A stretch of 64,000 nt of DNA from Pseudomonas sp. 31-12 (GCF_003151075.1 NZ_CP029482.1:1426001-1490000); one strand, 5' to 3'. Counted from the stretch's first letter, positions 9,318 to 19,664 are shown. Notes: generated from the sequence alone by a model not told the origin. A program made the numbers and translations.

Positions 9318-11602
9318 CCCCCGAGCAAATGCGCGACGCCTCGTTGCTGGAGCTGTTCAGCCTCGAAGCCGAAGCCCAGACCCAGGTGCTGAGCGCGGGT
9401 CTTTTGGCGCTCGAACGCGATCCGACCCAGGCCGATCACCTTGAATCGTGCATGCGCGCGGCTCACTCGCTCAAAGGTGCGGCGCGGATTGTCGGCGTCG
9501 ATGCCGGCGTCAGCGTCGCGCATGTGATGGAAGATTGCCTGGTCAGCGCGCAGGAAGGGCGCTTGTACCTGCGGCCCGAGCACATCGACGCCTTGTTGCA
9601 AGGCACCGATTTGCTGATGCGCATTGCGACGCCGAATAACAACCCGGGGCCGACGGATATCGAAGCCTATGTGGCGTTGATGGCGCGGCTGCTGGATCCG
9701 CTGGCGTTGGCCGCACCGATCAGCACGCCGATCGCACCGTTCATCAGCGAGTCCGAACCTGAAGCGCTCGCGCCAACGGTCGAAGCACTGATTCCGGTCG
9801 CCGAACCACCACCGCTAGAGCCAGCGAAAAGAACCCGGCGCACCACAGATACTGGCGAACGGGTGCTGCGCGTCACGGCCGAACGCTTGAACAGCCTGCT
9901 CGATTTGTCGAGCAAATCCCTGGTGGAAACCCAGCGACTCAAGCCGCACCTGGCCACAATGCAGCGCCTCAAGCGTATGCAGAACAATGGCCTGCGGGCG
10001 CTGGAAAACCTCAATGTGCACCTCAAGGAACACGCCTTGAGCCTCGAAGCCCAGGAAGCTTTGGGCGATGCCCGACGGCTGCTGGCCGAGGCGCAGCAAG
10101 TGCTGGTGGAAAAAAACGCCGAGCTGGATGAGTTTGCCTGGCACGCCAGTCAACGGGCGCAGGTGTTGTACGACACCGCGCTGGCCTGTCGCATGCGGCC
10201 GTTTGCCGATGTGTTGGGCGGGCAAGTGCGCATGGTTCGCGACCTCGGACGCAGTCTTGGTAAACAGGTGCGGCTGGAGATCGAGGGTGAGAAAACCCAG
10301 GTGGATCGTGACGTCCTGGAAAAACTCGAAGCGCCGCTGACGCACTTGCTGCGCAACGCCGTCGATCACGGCATCGAGTCCCCCGAGCAACGTTTGCTGG
10401 CGGGTAAACCTGAAGAAGGTCTGATTCGTCTGCGCGCCTCCCATCAAGCTGGCTTGTTGGTGCTGGAACTCAGCGATGACGGCAACGGCGTCGATCTGGA
10501 AAAGGTCCGCCGCAGCATCATCGCGCGGCAGTTATCCCCCGCTGAAACGGCTGCCCAGTTGAGCGAAGAAGAGCTGCTGACGTTCCTGTTCCTGCCGGGT
10601 TTCAGCCTGCGCGACACGGTGACCGAAGTGTCCGGGCGCGGTGTCGGCCTGGACGCGGTTCAGCACATGGTCCGTCAGTTGCGCGGCGCGGTGGTGCTGG
10701 AGCAGACGGCGGGCGAGGGCAGCCGTTTTCACCTCGAAGTGCCGCTGACGCTGTCGGTGGTGCGCAGTCTGGTGGTGGAGGTCGGTGACGAGGCGTATGC
10801 GTTTCCGCTGGCGCACATCGAGCGCATGTGCGACCTGGAGCCGGCGGACATTGTTCAGGTCGAAGGGCGTCAGCACTTCTGGTACGAAGGCCGGCACGTC
10901 GGGCTGGTTGCCGCCAGTCAGCTGTTGCAGCGCCCGGCGAGCGCGAGCAGCCAGCAAACCCTGAAAGTCGTGGTGATCCGCGAGCGTGAGGCGATTTACG
11001 GCGTGGCGGTGGAGCGGTTCATCGGCGAGCGGACGTTGGTCGTATTGCCGCTGGACGAACGTCTGGGCAAGGTGCAGGACATTTCCGCCGGGGCTTTGCT
11101 CGACGACGGGGCGGTGGTGCTGATCGTCGACGTCGAAGACATGCTGCGCTCGGTGGACAAGCTGCTCAACACCGGGCGCCTGGAGCGAATTGCCCGTCAA
11201 GGCAGCCAAGTCGTCGAGGCGGCTCGCAAACGGATTCTGGTGGTCGACGATTCGTTGACCGTTCGCGAGTTGCAGCGCAAGTTGCTGCTCAATCGCGGTT
11301 ACGACGTGGCCGTGGCGGTCGACGGTATGGATGGCTGGAACGCGCTGCGTTCGGAGGATTTCGATCTGCTGATCACCGACATTGATATGCCGCGCATGGA
11401 CGGCATCGAACTGGTGTCTTTGTTGCGCCAGGACAATCGCCTGCAATCGCTGCCGGTTATGGTGGTGTCCTATAAGGATCGCGAAGAAGACCGTCGTCGT
11501 GGACTGGACGCCGGAGCCGACTATTATCTAGCCAAAGCCAGTTTTCATGACGACGCCCTGCTTGACGCAGTGGTTGAGCTCATCGGAGGAGCGCGGGCAT
11601 GA
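9314..11602 (+). CDS. wspE: Hybrid CheA-type histidine kinase WspE
   Basis: A 762-residue hybrid kinase. Order: Hpt domain with phosphorylatable H51 in AAHSLKGAARIVG; variable linker; dimerisation and HATPase region (LRNAVDHGIESPEQR N-box; ELSDDGNGVDLE and GRGVGLDAV G-boxes, about 345-450); CheW-like domain (about 475-610); C-terminal receiver (about 635-757; VVDDSLTVRE, acceptor about D689 in LLITDIDMPRMDG). It phosphorylates WspR, the cyclase, and WspF, the methylesterase. It is embedded in the operon with four-base overlaps on both sides. Confidence 0.95.
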   Translation: MTPEQMRDASLLELFSLEAEAQTQVLSAGLLALERDPTQADHLESCMRAAHSLKGAARIVGVDAGVSVAHVMEDCLVSAQEGRLYLRPEHIDALLQGTDLLMRIATPNNNPGPTDIEAYVALMARLLDPLALAAPISTPIAPFISESEPEALAPTVEALIPVAEPPPLEPAKRTRRTTDTGERVLRVTAERLNSLLDLSSKSLVETQRLKPHLATMQRLKRMQNNGLRALENLNVHLKEHALSLEAQEALGDARRLLAEAQQVLVEKNAELDEFAWHASQRAQVLYDTALACRMRPFADVLGGQVRMVRDLGRSLGKQVRLEIEGEKTQVDRDVLEKLEAPLTHLLRNAVDHGIESPEQRLLAGKPEEGLIRLRASHQAGLLVLELSDDGNGVDLEKVRRSIIARQLSPAETAAQLSEEELLTFLFLPGFSLRDTVTEVSGRGVGLDAVQHMVRQLRGAVVLEQTAGEGSRFHLEVPLTLSVVRSLVVEVGDEAYAFPLAHIERMCDLEPADIVQVEGRQHFWYEGRHVGLVAASQLLQRPASASSQQTLKVVVIREREAIYGVAVERFIGERTLVVLPLDERLGKVQDISAGALLDDGAVVLIVDVEDMLRSVDKLLNTGRLERIARQGSQVVEAARKRILVVDDSLTVRELQRKLLLNRGYDVAVAVDGMDGWNALRSEDFDLLITDIDMPRMDGIELVSLLRQDNRLQSLPVMVVSYKDREEDRRRGLDAGADYYLAKASFHDDALLDAVVELIGGARA

Positions 11603-12609
11603 AAATAGCGATCGTCAACGACATGCCCATGGCCGTGGAGGCCCTGCGCCGCGCCCTGGCATTCGAACCGGCGCATGAAGTGGTCTGGGTCGCCAGCAAT
11701 GGCGCCGAGGCGGTGCAGCGTTGCGCCGAATATACACCGGACCTGATCCTGATGGACCTGATCATGCCGGTAATGGACGGCGTGGAGGCTACCCGGCGGA
11801 TCATGGCCGACACGCCTTGTGCCATCGTCATTGTTACGGTCGACCGTCAGCAGAACGTGCACCGGGTGTTCGAGGCCATGGGGCACGGCGCGCTGGACGT
11901 GGTCGACACCCCGGCCCTCGGTGCCGGCAATGCCCAAGAGGCGGCGGCGCCGTTGTTGCGCAAGATCATGAACATTGGCTGGCTGATTGGTGACAAGGGC
12001 AATCGCGAACGACCGGCCCCCAGCCCGCTGCGCAGTTCGGCCTCGCGCCAGCGCCTGATCGCGATCGGCTCGTCCGCCGGCGGTCCGGCGGCGCTGGAAG
12101 TCTTGCTCAAGGGCCTGCCACAGGACTTTTCGACCGCGATCGTGTTGGTGCAGCATGTGGACCAAGTGTTCGCCGCTGGCATGGCCGAGTGGCTCAGCAG
12201 CGCCAGCGGCTTGAACGTACGACTGGCCCAGGAAGGCGAGCCGCCGCAGGCCGGCACGGTGTTGCTGGCGGGCACCAACCATCATATTCGCTTGCTGAAA
12301 AACGGCACGCTGGCCTACACCGCCGAACCGGTCAACGAGATCTATCGGCCCTCGATCGATGTGTTTTTCGAGAGTGTGGCCAGTTACTGGAACGGCGATG
12401 CCGTGGGCGTTTTGCTCACCGGCATGGGGCGCGACGGCGCGCAGGGGCTTAAACTCATGCGCCAACAGGGCTACCTGACCATCGCGCAGGACCAACAAAG
12501 CAGTGCGGTTTACGGAATGCCGAAAGCGGCAGCGGCCATCGATGCCGCCGTGGAAGTTCGCCCACTGGAAAAGATAGCGCCACGATTGCTGGAGATTTTC
12601 CCCAAATGA
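11599..12609 (+). CDS. wspF: CheB-type methylesterase WspF
   Basis: A 336-residue response regulator/methylesterase. The receiver domain has acceptor D53 (LILMDLIMPVMDG); the C-terminal esterase has catalytic serine in IGSSAGGPAALE (about S159) and the GMGRDGAQG segment. It removes methyl groups from WspA and so damps the pathway. In P. fluorescens and P. aeruginosa, wspF loss gives constitutive c-di-GMP production and wrinkly or aggregative colonies. The frame is full length here, so normal feedback is expected. Confidence 0.95.
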   Translation: MKIAIVNDMPMAVEALRRALAFEPAHEVVWVASNGAEAVQRCAEYTPDLILMDLIMPVMDGVEATRRIMADTPCAIVIVTVDRQQNVHRVFEAMGHGALDVVDTPALGAGNAQEAAAPLLRKIMNIGWLIGDKGNRERPAPSPLRSSASRQRLIAIGSSAGGPAALEVLLKGLPQDFSTAIVLVQHVDQVFAAGMAEWLSSASGLNVRLAQEGEPPQAGTVLLAGTNHHIRLLKNGTLAYTAEPVNEIYRPSIDVFFESVASYWNGDAVGVLLTGMGRDGAQGLKLMRQQGYLTIAQDQQSSAVYGMPKAAAAIDAAVEVRPLEKIAPRLLEIFPK

Positions 12610-12657
12610 TGACTTTTCGCAGCAATCCTGGCCCAAGCAGTATTCAGGTGACCGCAC

Positions 12658-13659
12658 ATGACTGACTTACAGCTCGACGACTTCAAGACCGACGAGAACG
12701 CCGCTATGGTGCTGTTGGTGGACGATCAGGCGATGATCGGGGAGGCGGTGCGCCGCGGGTTGTCGAACGAAGACAATATCGACTTCCACTTCTGCGCCGA
12801 TCCGCACCAGGCCATTGCGCAGGCGATCCGTATCAAACCGACGGTGATCCTGCAGGATCTGGTGATGCCCGGCCTGGACGGCCTGAGCCTAGTGCGTGAA
12901 TACCGCAACCATCCGGCGACCAAGAACATCCCGATCATTGTTCTCTCGACCAAGGAAGACCCGCTGATCAAGAGCGCGGCGTTTGCGGCCGGGGCCAATG
13001 ATTACCTGGTCAAGCTGCCGGACAACATCGAACTGGTGGCGCGCATTCGCTATCACTCGCGTTCCTACATGACGCTGTTGCAGCGCGATGCGGCCTACCG
13101 CGCGTTGCGGGTCAGCCAGCAGCAATTGCTCGACACCAACCTGGTGTTGCAGCGGCTGATGAACTCCGACGGCTTGACCGGGCTGTCGAACCGCCGGCAC
13201 TTCGACGAATACCTGGAACTGGAATGGCGCCGTTCGCTGCGCGATCAGAGCCAGTTGTCGCTGTTGATGATCGATGTCGACTACTTCAAGTCCTACAACG
13301 ACAGTTTTGGCCACCTCGAAGGCGATGAAGCCCTGCGTAAAGTTGCCACCGCGATTCGCGACGCCAGCGCCCGGCCGTCGGACCTGCCGGCCCGTTACGG
13401 CGGAGAAGAGTTTGTGCTGGTGCTGCCCAACACCACACCGGGTGGCGCGCGCCTGGTGGCGGAAAAACTTCGCATGACTGTGGAAGCGCTGAAGATTCCG
13501 CACATTGTCCCCAGCGAAGGCTCAAGCCTGACCATCAGCATCGGCCTGTCGACCATGATCCCGCAGCCGGGCAGCGATTGCCGGCAACTGATCTCGGCGG
13601 CGGACAAGGGGCTGTACCTGGCGAAGAACAATGGGCGTAATCAGGTAGGGATTGAGTGA
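12658..13659 (+). CDS. wspR: Diguanylate cyclase response regulator WspR
   Basis: A 333-residue output protein of Wsp. The receiver domain has acceptor D67 ([13 protein letters not shown]); a helical linker follows; the GGDEF domain has active-site GGEEF at 248-252. The product-inhibition I-site RxxD is intact as RPSD at 239-242. It makes cyclic di-GMP when phosphorylated by WspE, promoting exopolysaccharide and biofilm. It starts 48 bases after wspF with no strong terminator between. A GC-rich repeat pair follows and may end the operon. Confidence 0.95.
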   Translation: MTDLQLDDFKTDENAAMVLLVDDQAMIGEAVRRGLSNEDNIDFHFCADPHQAIAQAIRIKPTVILQDLVMPGLDGLSLVREYRNHPATKNIPIIVLSTKEDPLIKSAAFAAGANDYLVKLPDNIELVARIRYHSRSYMTLLQRDAAYRALRVSQQQLLDTNLVLQRLMNSDGLTGLSNRRHFDEYLELEWRRSLRDQSQLSLLMIDVDYFKSYNDSFGHLEGDEALRKVATAIRDASARPSDLPARYGGEEFVLVLPNTTPGGARLVAEKLRMTVEALKIPHIVPSEGSSLTISIGLSTMIPQPGSDCRQLISAADKGLYLAKNNGRNQVGIE

Positions 13660-13983
13660 GGATTGGTTGGGATTTTGTGCTGCGGCTTGAATCCACCCCT
13701 CACCCCAGCCCTCTCCCCAGAGGGGAGAGGGGGAAAGGGAGCAGATCTTCAAGCTTTTCAAAGCCTGAGTTCGACTCGGAATTTCAGGTCGATGTAACTC
13801 TAAGAACAACTCGGTCAGTCCCCTCTACCCTCTGGGGAGAGGGTTAGGGTGAGGGGAGCGATCTCAAGCCAGGCAAATAACCTCAATCCATTCGCCCCTA
13901 AAGCCGCCAGGCGGGCTGCCGTGACAGCTTGATTACGTTATACTCGCCGGCTTTCAAAAGTTCGCCAACGAGTGCTGCCCGCC
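13660..13983. repeat. Intergenic region with paired GC-rich inverted repeat, wspR to prfB
   Basis: No gene is seen. Arms at 13696-13721 and 13831-13856 are inverted copies (CCCCTCACCCCAGCCCTC type; two differences over 26 bases) about 110 bases apart. The left copy also forms a local hairpin CCCTCTCCCCAGAGGGGAGAGGG. It is the same repeat family as 131-260. The 120 bases before prfB include TTATACTCG near 13939, a possible -10 region. Confidence 0.65.
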
Positions 13984-15079
13984 ATGGAAATCAACCCGAT
14001 CCTTAACAGTATCAAGGACCTGTCCGAGCGCTCCGAAACTATTCGGGGGTATCTTTGACTACGATCAAAAGCATGAGCGTCTGACTGAAGTCAATCGCGA
14101 GCTTGAAGATCCGGCTGTCTGGAACAACCCGTCGTACGCTCAGGAACTGGGCCGCGAGCGGTCGCTGCTGGCTCAGATCGTCGAAACCCTCGACGAAATG
14201 CACAGCGGTCTGGCCGATGCCAAAGATTTGCTGCTGATGTCCGCCGAAGAAGAAGACCAGGCCGCCGTCGATGACGTCGCTGCCGAAGTCGAGCGCCTGC
14301 GCGAGTCGCTGGAAAAACTCGAATTCCGTCGCATGTTCAGCGGTGAGATGGACGCCAACAACGCCTACCTGGACATCCAGGCCGGCTCCGGCGGTACCGA
14401 AGCCCAGGACTGGGCCAACATCCTGCTGCGCATGTACCTGCGCTGGGCTGACAAACGCGGTTTCGACGCGACCATCATGGAGCTGTCGGCCGGTGAAGTC
14501 GCCGGGATCAAGGGCGCCACGGTCCACATCAAGGGCGAATACGCCTTTGGCTGGCTGCGCACCGAGATCGGCGTGCACCGTCTGGTGCGCAAGAGTCCGT
14601 TCGACTCCGGCAACCGTCGCCACACCTCGTTCTCGGCCGTGTTTGTGTCGCCGGAAATCGATGACAACATCGAAATCGACATCAACCCGTCGGACCTGCG
14701 CATCGACACCTACCGCTCCTCGGGTGCCGGTGGTCAGCACGTAAACACCACCGACTCGGCCGTACGGATTACTCACGTACCGACCAACACCGTGGTCAGC
14801 TGCCAGAACGAACGCTCCCAGCACGCCAACAAAGACACCGCGATGAAAATGTTGCGGGCGCGCTTGTACGAGCAGGAAGTGCAGAAACGCAACGCCGCCT
14901 CCCAGGCCCTGGAAGACACAAAGTCGGACATCGGCTGGGGTCACCAGATTCGCTCTTACGTGCTCGATGCGTCGCGAATCAAGGATTTGCGCACTAACAT
15001 CGAACGCAGTGACTGCGACAAGGTACTCGACGGCGATATCGACGAATACCTGGTGGCGAGCCTGAAACAAGGGCTGTAA
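13984..15079 (+). CDS. prfB: Peptide chain release factor 2, with programmed +1 frameshift
   Basis: RF2 releases peptides at UGA and UAA. The gene begins ATG GAA ATC at 13984; after 24 codons an in-frame TGA (14056-14058) follows CTT. Reading resumes +1 at GAC (14057) and continues to 15079, giving 364 residues. The tripeptide anticodon SPF (KSPFDSGN) and the catalytic GGQ (GAGGQHVN) are both present. A predictor ignoring the shift would begin at an internal ATG (14198) and lose the N-terminus. It lies 71 bases upstream of lysS, its usual partner. Confidence 0.97.
14043..14059 (+). promoter_or_regulatory. prfB programmed frameshift site
   Basis: The sequence CGGGGGTATCTTTGAC carries the classic elements: an SD-like GGGGG three bases before the slippery CTT, a weak UGA stop with following C, and the +1 shift CTT TGA C to CTT T GAC. 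RF2 shortage slows termination and favours the shift, giving autoregulation. The shift frame restores the full RF2 frame exactly. Confidence 0.95.
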
Positions 15080-15150
15080 ACCGTCAGTCAAGACCTTAAG
15101 TCCCCTGCCCTCGGTGGGGGCAACGAACCTGTGATGGAATTTTTAAAGAC

Positions 15151-16653
15151 ATGAGCGACCTACAACTCGACCCGCAAGCCCTGCAACAGGAAGAAAACTC
15201 CCTGATCGCCCTGCGCAAGGAAAAGCTTGCTGCCGAGCGCGCCAAGGGCAATGCCTTCCCCAACGACTTCCGCCGCGACAACTACTGCGAAGACTTGCAG
15301 AAACAGTACGCGGACAAGACCAAGGAAGAGCTGGCAGAGGCTGCGATCCCGGTCAAGGTTGCCGGTCGCATCATGCTCAACCGTGGCTCGTTCATGGTGA
15401 TCCAGGACATGACCGGGCGCATCCAGGTCTACGTCAACCGCAAGACCCTGTCCGAAGACACCCTGGCCGCGGTGAAAACCTGGGACATGGGCGACATCAT
15501 TGCAGCCGTTGGCACCCTGGCCCGTTCCGGCAAGGGCGACCTGTACGTTGAAATGACCGAAGTGCGCCTGCTGACCAAGTCGCTGCGCCCGCTGCCGGAC
15601 AAGCACCACGGCCTGACCGACACCGAACAGCGCTACCGTCAGCGCTACGTTGACCTGATCGTCAACGAAGAGGTGCGCCAGACCTTCCGCGTGCGTTCGC
15701 AAGTGATTGCGCACATCCGCAGCTTCCTGATGAAGCGCGACTTCCTCGAAGTCGAAACGCCGATGCTGCAAACCATCCCGGGCGGCGCTGCGGCCAAGCC
15801 GTTCGAGACGCACCACAACGCGCTGGACATGGAAATGTTCCTGCGTATCGCCCCTGAGCTGTACTTGAAGCGCCTGGTTGTCGGCGGCTTCGAGAAAGTG
15901 TTCGAGATCAACCGCAACTTCCGTAACGAAGGCGTTTCGACCCGTCACAACCCTGAGTTCACCATGTTGGAGTTCTACCAGGCATACGCCGACTACGAAG
16001 ACAACATGGACCTGACCGAAGAACTGTTCCGCGAACTGGCGCAGCTGGTTCTGGGCAGCACCGACGTGCCGTACGGCGACAAGTTGTTCCACTTCGGCGA
16101 ACCGTTCGTGCGTCTGTCGGTGTTCGACTCGATCCTCAAGTACAACCCCGAGCTGACCGCTGACGACCTGACCGACATCGAGAAGGCTCGCGCCATCGCC
16201 AAGAAGGCCGGCGCCAAGGTGCTGGGCTTCGAAGGTCTGGGCAAGTTGCAGGTGATGATTTTCGAAGAGCTGGTCGAGCACAAGCTGGAGCAGCCGCACT
16301 TCATCACCCAGTACCCGTTCGAAGTGTCGCCGCTGGCCCGTCGCAACGACGAGAACCCAAGCGTTACCGACCGTTTTGAACTGTTCATCGGTGGCCGCGA
16401 AATCGCCAACGCCTATTCCGAGTTGAATGACGCGGAAGACCAGGCCGAGCGCTTCATGGCTCAGGTGGCCGACAAGGACGCGGGCGACGATGAAGCCATG
16501 CACTACGACGCCGACTTCGTTCGCGCGTTGGAGTACGGCATGCCGCCAACGGCGGGTGAAGGGATCGGCATCGACCGCCTGGTGATGTTGCTGACCAACT
16601 CACCGTCGATCCGCGACGTGATCCTGTTCCCGCACATGCGGCCGCAAGCGTAA
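15151..16653 (+). CDS. lysS: Lysyl-tRNA synthetase, class II
   Basis: A 500-residue class IIb synthetase. The N-terminal OB-fold anticodon domain (about 60-165) precedes the catalytic domain, with motif 2 around [17 protein letters not shown] and motif 3 [11 protein letters not shown] near the C-terminus. It charges tRNA-Lys. Length matches the bacterial enzyme. It follows prfB on the same strand, the common gammaproteobacterial order, and is closed by a strong terminator. Confidence 0.97.
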   Translation: MSDLQLDPQALQQEENSLIALRKEKLAAERAKGNAFPNDFRRDNYCEDLQKQYADKTKEELAEAAIPVKVAGRIMLNRGSFMVIQDMTGRIQVYVNRKTLSEDTLAAVKTWDMGDIIAAVGTLARSGKGDLYVEMTEVRLLTKSLRPLPDKHHGLTDTEQRYRQRYVDLIVNEEVRQTFRVRSQVIAHIRSFLMKRDFLEVETPMLQTIPGGAAAKPFETHHNALDMEMFLRIAPELYLKRLVVGGFEKVFEINRNFRNEGVSTRHNPEFTMLEFYQAYADYEDNMDLTEELFRELAQLVLGSTDVPYGDKLFHFGEPFVRLSVFDSILKYNPELTADDLTDIEKARAIAKKAGAKVLGFEGLGKLQVMIFEELVEHKLEQPHFITQYPFEVSPLARRNDENPSVTDRFELFIGGREIANAYSELNDAEDQAERFMAQVADKDAGDDEAMHYDADFVRALEYGMPPTAGEGIGIDRLVMLLTNSPSIRDVILFPHMRPQA

Positions 16654-16664
16654 GTGTTTCGATA

Positions 16665-16694
16665 AAAAAGCCGCCTGAAATGGGCGGCTTTTTA
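16665..16694 (+). terminator. Rho-independent terminator after lysS
   Basis: GCCGCC (16670-16675) pairs with GGCGGC (16683-16688) around a seven-base loop, with A's before and a run of five T's after. It ends the prfB-lysS unit. Confidence 0.9.
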
Positions 16695-16755
16695 TTGCCT
16701 GTCTGGTACAAACGTATCAAATGGTTACTTTTGAAGTAAGAGAGGAATACCTGTC

Positions 16756-17472
16756 GTGAACCGTGCAATTGCTCAAGAAGGTGCAGCGGGCGTCGCCACT
16801 GCGGTCGCTGAAAGCGTTCAGTACCAGGGTCGCAAGGCCAGCCGACAGGGCAGCGAGCAGCGTCGACAGGAGATTCTCGATGCGGCGATGCGCATTGTCG
16901 TGCGTGATGGCGTGCGGGCCGTGCGTCACCGTGCGGTTGCCGCAGAGGCCGGTGTGCCGCTGTCGGCCACCACTTATTACTTCAAGGATATCGATGACTT
17001 GCTCACCGATACCTTCGCCCAATACGTCGAACGCAGCGCCGCGTTCATGGCCAAGCTGTGGGTGAACAACGAGGGTCTGCTGCGCGAGATGGTGGTCAGC
17101 GGCGACGGCAGCCCCGAGTCGCGCTCGCAACTGGCGGACGACATTGCGCGGTTGATGGCGGACTATGTGCACCGGCAACTGATCAACCGCCGCGAACACT
17201 TGATGGCCGAACAGGCGTTCCGCCAGGAAGCGCTGCTGAACCCGCGCCTGGCGCTGTTGGTGCGTTCACATCAGCAAATTCTGCTACAGGGCACGTGCCA
17301 GCTTTTCCAGGTATTGGGTTCGCGCGAACCGCAACAGGATGCCAAGGTGTTGACGGCGATTATCGGACGGATGGAATATCAGGGCCTGCTCAACGACGCC
17401 GAGCCTGTCGCCGAGGCTGAAATGCTCGGTATCCTGACTCGCTACATGCACCTGGTATTGGCCTCGGTGTAA
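16756..17472 (+). CDS. TetR-family transcriptional regulator
   Basis: A 238-residue TetR regulator starting at GTG 16756, preceded by GAGGAATAC. A 30-residue leader precedes the helix-turn-helix (RRQEILDAAMRIVVRDGVRA, then VPLSATTYYFKDIDDLL, about 36-85). The C-terminal ligand domain is not diagnostic. It is conserved downstream of lysS in Pseudomonas by my recollection. Target and ligand are unknown; no obvious divergent partner exists. Confidence 0.85.
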   Translation: MNRAIAQEGAAGVATAVAESVQYQGRKASRQGSEQRRQEILDAAMRIVVRDGVRAVRHRAVAAEAGVPLSATTYYFKDIDDLLTDTFAQYVERSAAFMAKLWVNNEGLLREMVVSGDGSPESRSQLADDIARLMADYVHRQLINRREHLMAEQAFRQEALLNPRLALLVRSHQQILLQGTCQLFQVLGSREPQQDAKVLTAIIGRMEYQGLLNDAEPVAEAEMLGILTRYMHLVLASV

Positions 17473-17493
17473 TTCCCTGCGGGACTGCGATCC

Positions 17494-17583
17494 TGTGGGA
17501 GCGGGCTTGCTCGCGAAGGCGGTGTGACAGTCGATGTAAATGTTGAATGTTACATCGCCTTCGCGAGCAGGCCCGCTCCCACA
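17494..17583. repeat. REP inverted pair
   Basis: Arms 17494-17520 and 17557-17583 (TGTGGGAGCGGGCTTGCTCG type, 27 bases, one mismatch) face each other across 36 bases that include TGTAAATGTTGAATGTTACA, itself nearly palindromic. It lies between the TetR gene and the lipoprotein gene. Confidence 0.9.
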
Positions 17584-17632
17584 TTGGATCGGTGGCCACC
17601 TGGGGATCGCGTGTGTTCATAGGGAGTGTTAA

Positions 17633-18187
17633 ATGAAAGCCTGGCGTGTCGTTGTGATCGCCTTGTCGTTCCTGCTGCTCAGTGGCTGTCTGGTGACCTT
17701 CAAGGACCCACTGCCCGCCAGCGACCCCGCGCCCAAAGGTTTGCTGGGCAAATGGACCAGCACCAACGCCTGGGGCGAGCCTATGAATCTGGAACTGACG
17801 CGCCTGGGCGACAATCGCTATCAGGCAGTCGGCTACTTCAAGGCCACACCCAAGGAGCGCGAAGCCTATCCGTTTACGGTGTCGCGTCATGGCAGCCGCT
17901 GGTACTTGTCGGCGAAGGTGCCGGCGCAGTTCGGCGGGCATTTCATCATCGCCGGGTTTGAACTCACCGATAAACACGAATTGGTGATCTACAACCTCGA
18001 CCTCGAGCAAATCAATCAAGCCCTCGGACAAGAAGCCCTGAGCGGTGAAGGCTTCCAGACCGATGATGGCGACGGCGTCTTGATCAACAACAGCATGGAC
18101 CAGGTCTTTGCCTACCTCGATGATCCGGCCAATTCCGATGTCTTCGTTGAGGCGGTGCGTTATCAGCGCCTGGCCAAAGCCAAATAG
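17633..18187 (+). CDS. Putative outer-membrane lipoprotein
   Basis: A 184-residue protein with a type II signal peptide: positively charged MKAWR, a hydrophobic core and lipobox LLSGC (cysteine about residue 20). AGGGAG precedes the ATG. The mature part contains beta-rich LLGKWTSTNAWGEPMNLELT and ends with a short helical tail. I do not recognise a named family; it is conserved near lysS in Pseudomonas by recollection. It precedes the QEGLA gene by 36 bases, so the two may be cotranscribed. Confidence 0.75.
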   Translation: MKAWRVVVIALSFLLLSGCLVTFKDPLPASDPAPKGLLGKWTSTNAWGEPMNLELTRLGDNRYQAVGYFKATPKEREAYPFTVSRHGSRWYLSAKVPAQFGGHFIIAGFELTDKHELVIYNLDLEQINQALGQEALSGEGFQTDDGDGVLINNSMDQVFAYLDDPANSDVFVEAVRYQRLAKAK

Positions 18188-18223
18188 ATCCAGCACGTAA
18201 CGGTTTTTCTACAGGAGTTTCGG

Positions 18224-19501
18224 GTGGACGATTACCAGCAGACGATACGCATTTTGTCCGATCGCATTGTGCTGGCGCAGACGCCGATTCGCGTCCTCGA
18301 TGCGGTCAAGTGGGACGACAGCATCCGCAAGGGTTTCCTCAAGGCCAAGGGCAAGGAAATGCCGGCGGTGGACCGCGACTATTACCTCAATCGGCCACTG
18401 TCTTTCGATTCCAGCAAAGTGAAGCTGGAATTCCAGAACATCGAGCGTGACATCACCCGTCAGCTCGGCCAGTTCAACCCGGTCGGCCAGATCATGCGGC
18501 GCATGTGCAAGGAATACCGGATGGTGGTGCGCATGCTCGAAGCGCGCGGCACCGAGGATTTCGGGCTGATTTCCCAGGAGTTGTACGGCGCCGCGTCCGA
18601 CGCGTTCCACGCCGGCGACCCGACGCTGTCCGACCTCGGCCTGATGCTCTCCGATTACCTGAACAACATCGATGGCCGGGGCGACCTGAAGGACGAGCCG
18701 AAAACCCTCACCGCCAAGGATGCCGTGCATCTGCTGCAAACCCGGCTGAGCAAAGTGTTTGGCGAAGCCGAGGAAACCATTCGGGTGTTCGAGTCCGACG
18801 GCATCGTGGCCGATGCGGCGGCCGGTGCCGACTACATCAAGATTCGCACCGACGCGATGTTCAACGAACGTGACGTGCGCGCCCTGGAGGTGCATGAGGG
18901 GCTGGTCCACGTCGGCACCACGCTCAACGGGCTGAACCAGCCGATCTGCACTTTCCTGTCCAAAGGTCCGCCGTCGTCGACAGTGACCCAGGAAGGCCTG
19001 GCGATCCTGATGGAAATCATCACCTTCGCTTCCTACCCGAGCCGCCTGCGCAAACTGACCAACCGCACCCGAGCCATTCACATGGTGGAGGAGGGCGCGG
19101 ACTTCTTGCAGGTCTTCGAGTTCTTCCGCGAGCAAGGCTTTGAAATGGCTGAAAGCTACGGCAACGCCAGTCGGGTGTTCCGTGGTTCGATACCGACCGG
19201 CCTGCCCTTTACCAAAGACTTGTCCTACCTCAAGGGCTTTATCATGGTTTACAACTACATTCAGTTGGCCGTGCGTAAAGGCAAGCTTGAGCAGATTCCG
19301 CTGCTGTTTTGCGGCAAGACCACGCTGGAAGACATGCGCACCCTGCGTCAGTTGGTGGACGAAGGACTGGTGGTGCCACCCAAGTATTTGCCGGATCAGT
19401 TCCGCGACCTGAACGCACTGTCGGCGTGGATGTGCTTCTCCAACTTCCTCAACCACCTGAGCCTGGACCGGATCGAAGCGGATTACTCAAACATCTTATA
19501 A
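18224..19501 (+). CDS. QEGLA-motif protein (DUF1704 family)
   Basis: A 425-residue protein beginning at GTG 18224 with CAGGAG upstream. It carries HEGLVH at about 224-229, QEGLA at about 256-260 and a conserved downstream helix. This matches the family named 'flavohemoglobin expression-modulating QEGLA motif protein' (DUF1704). The HExxxH arrangement plus the glutamate of QEGLA looks like a gluzincin-type metallopeptidase site, which is inference. Its cellular role is not established. No flavohaemoglobin gene lies nearby. Confidence 0.85.
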   Translation: MDDYQQTIRILSDRIVLAQTPIRVLDAVKWDDSIRKGFLKAKGKEMPAVDRDYYLNRPLSFDSSKVKLEFQNIERDITRQLGQFNPVGQIMRRMCKEYRMVVRMLEARGTEDFGLISQELYGAASDAFHAGDPTLSDLGLMLSDYLNNIDGRGDLKDEPKTLTAKDAVHLLQTRLSKVFGEAEETIRVFESDGIVADAAAGADYIKIRTDAMFNERDVRALEVHEGLVHVGTTLNGLNQPICTFLSKGPPSSTVTQEGLAILMEIITFASYPSRLRKLTNRTRAIHMVEEGADFLQVFEFFREQGFEMAESYGNASRVFRGSIPTGLPFTKDLSYLKGFIMVYNYIQLAVRKGKLEQIPLLFCGKTTLEDMRTLRQLVDEGLVVPPKYLPDQFRDLNALSAWMCFSNFLNHLSLDRIEADYSNIL

Positions 19502-19514
19502 GGCAGGTAAGGTC

Positions 19515-19608
19515 CCTGTGGGAGCGGGCTTGCCCGCGATTGCGGTTTAACATTCAACATTGATGTCGCCTGACACACCGCTATCGCGGGCAAGCCCGCT
19601 CCCACAGG
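19515..19608. repeat. REP inverted pair
   Basis: Perfect 26-base arms at 19515-19540 and 19583-19608 (CCTGTGGGAGCGGGCTTGCC type), 42 bases apart. It falls between the QEGLA gene and the hydrolase gene. Confidence 0.9.
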
Positions 19609-19664
19609 TTTATTGTTTCTCCACCAGACCCTGTTCCAACCTATTTTTCGCGAGGTTTCAACGG

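Noticed and set aside
14198..15079. prfB starting at the internal ATG 14198
   Set aside because: It would drop the N-terminal domain; the upstream ATG plus classic frameshift site accounts for full RF2.
15160..16503. A 447-codon frame antisense to lysS
   Set aside because: It lies wholly opposite a well-conserved synthetase and shows no ribosome site or recognisable domain.
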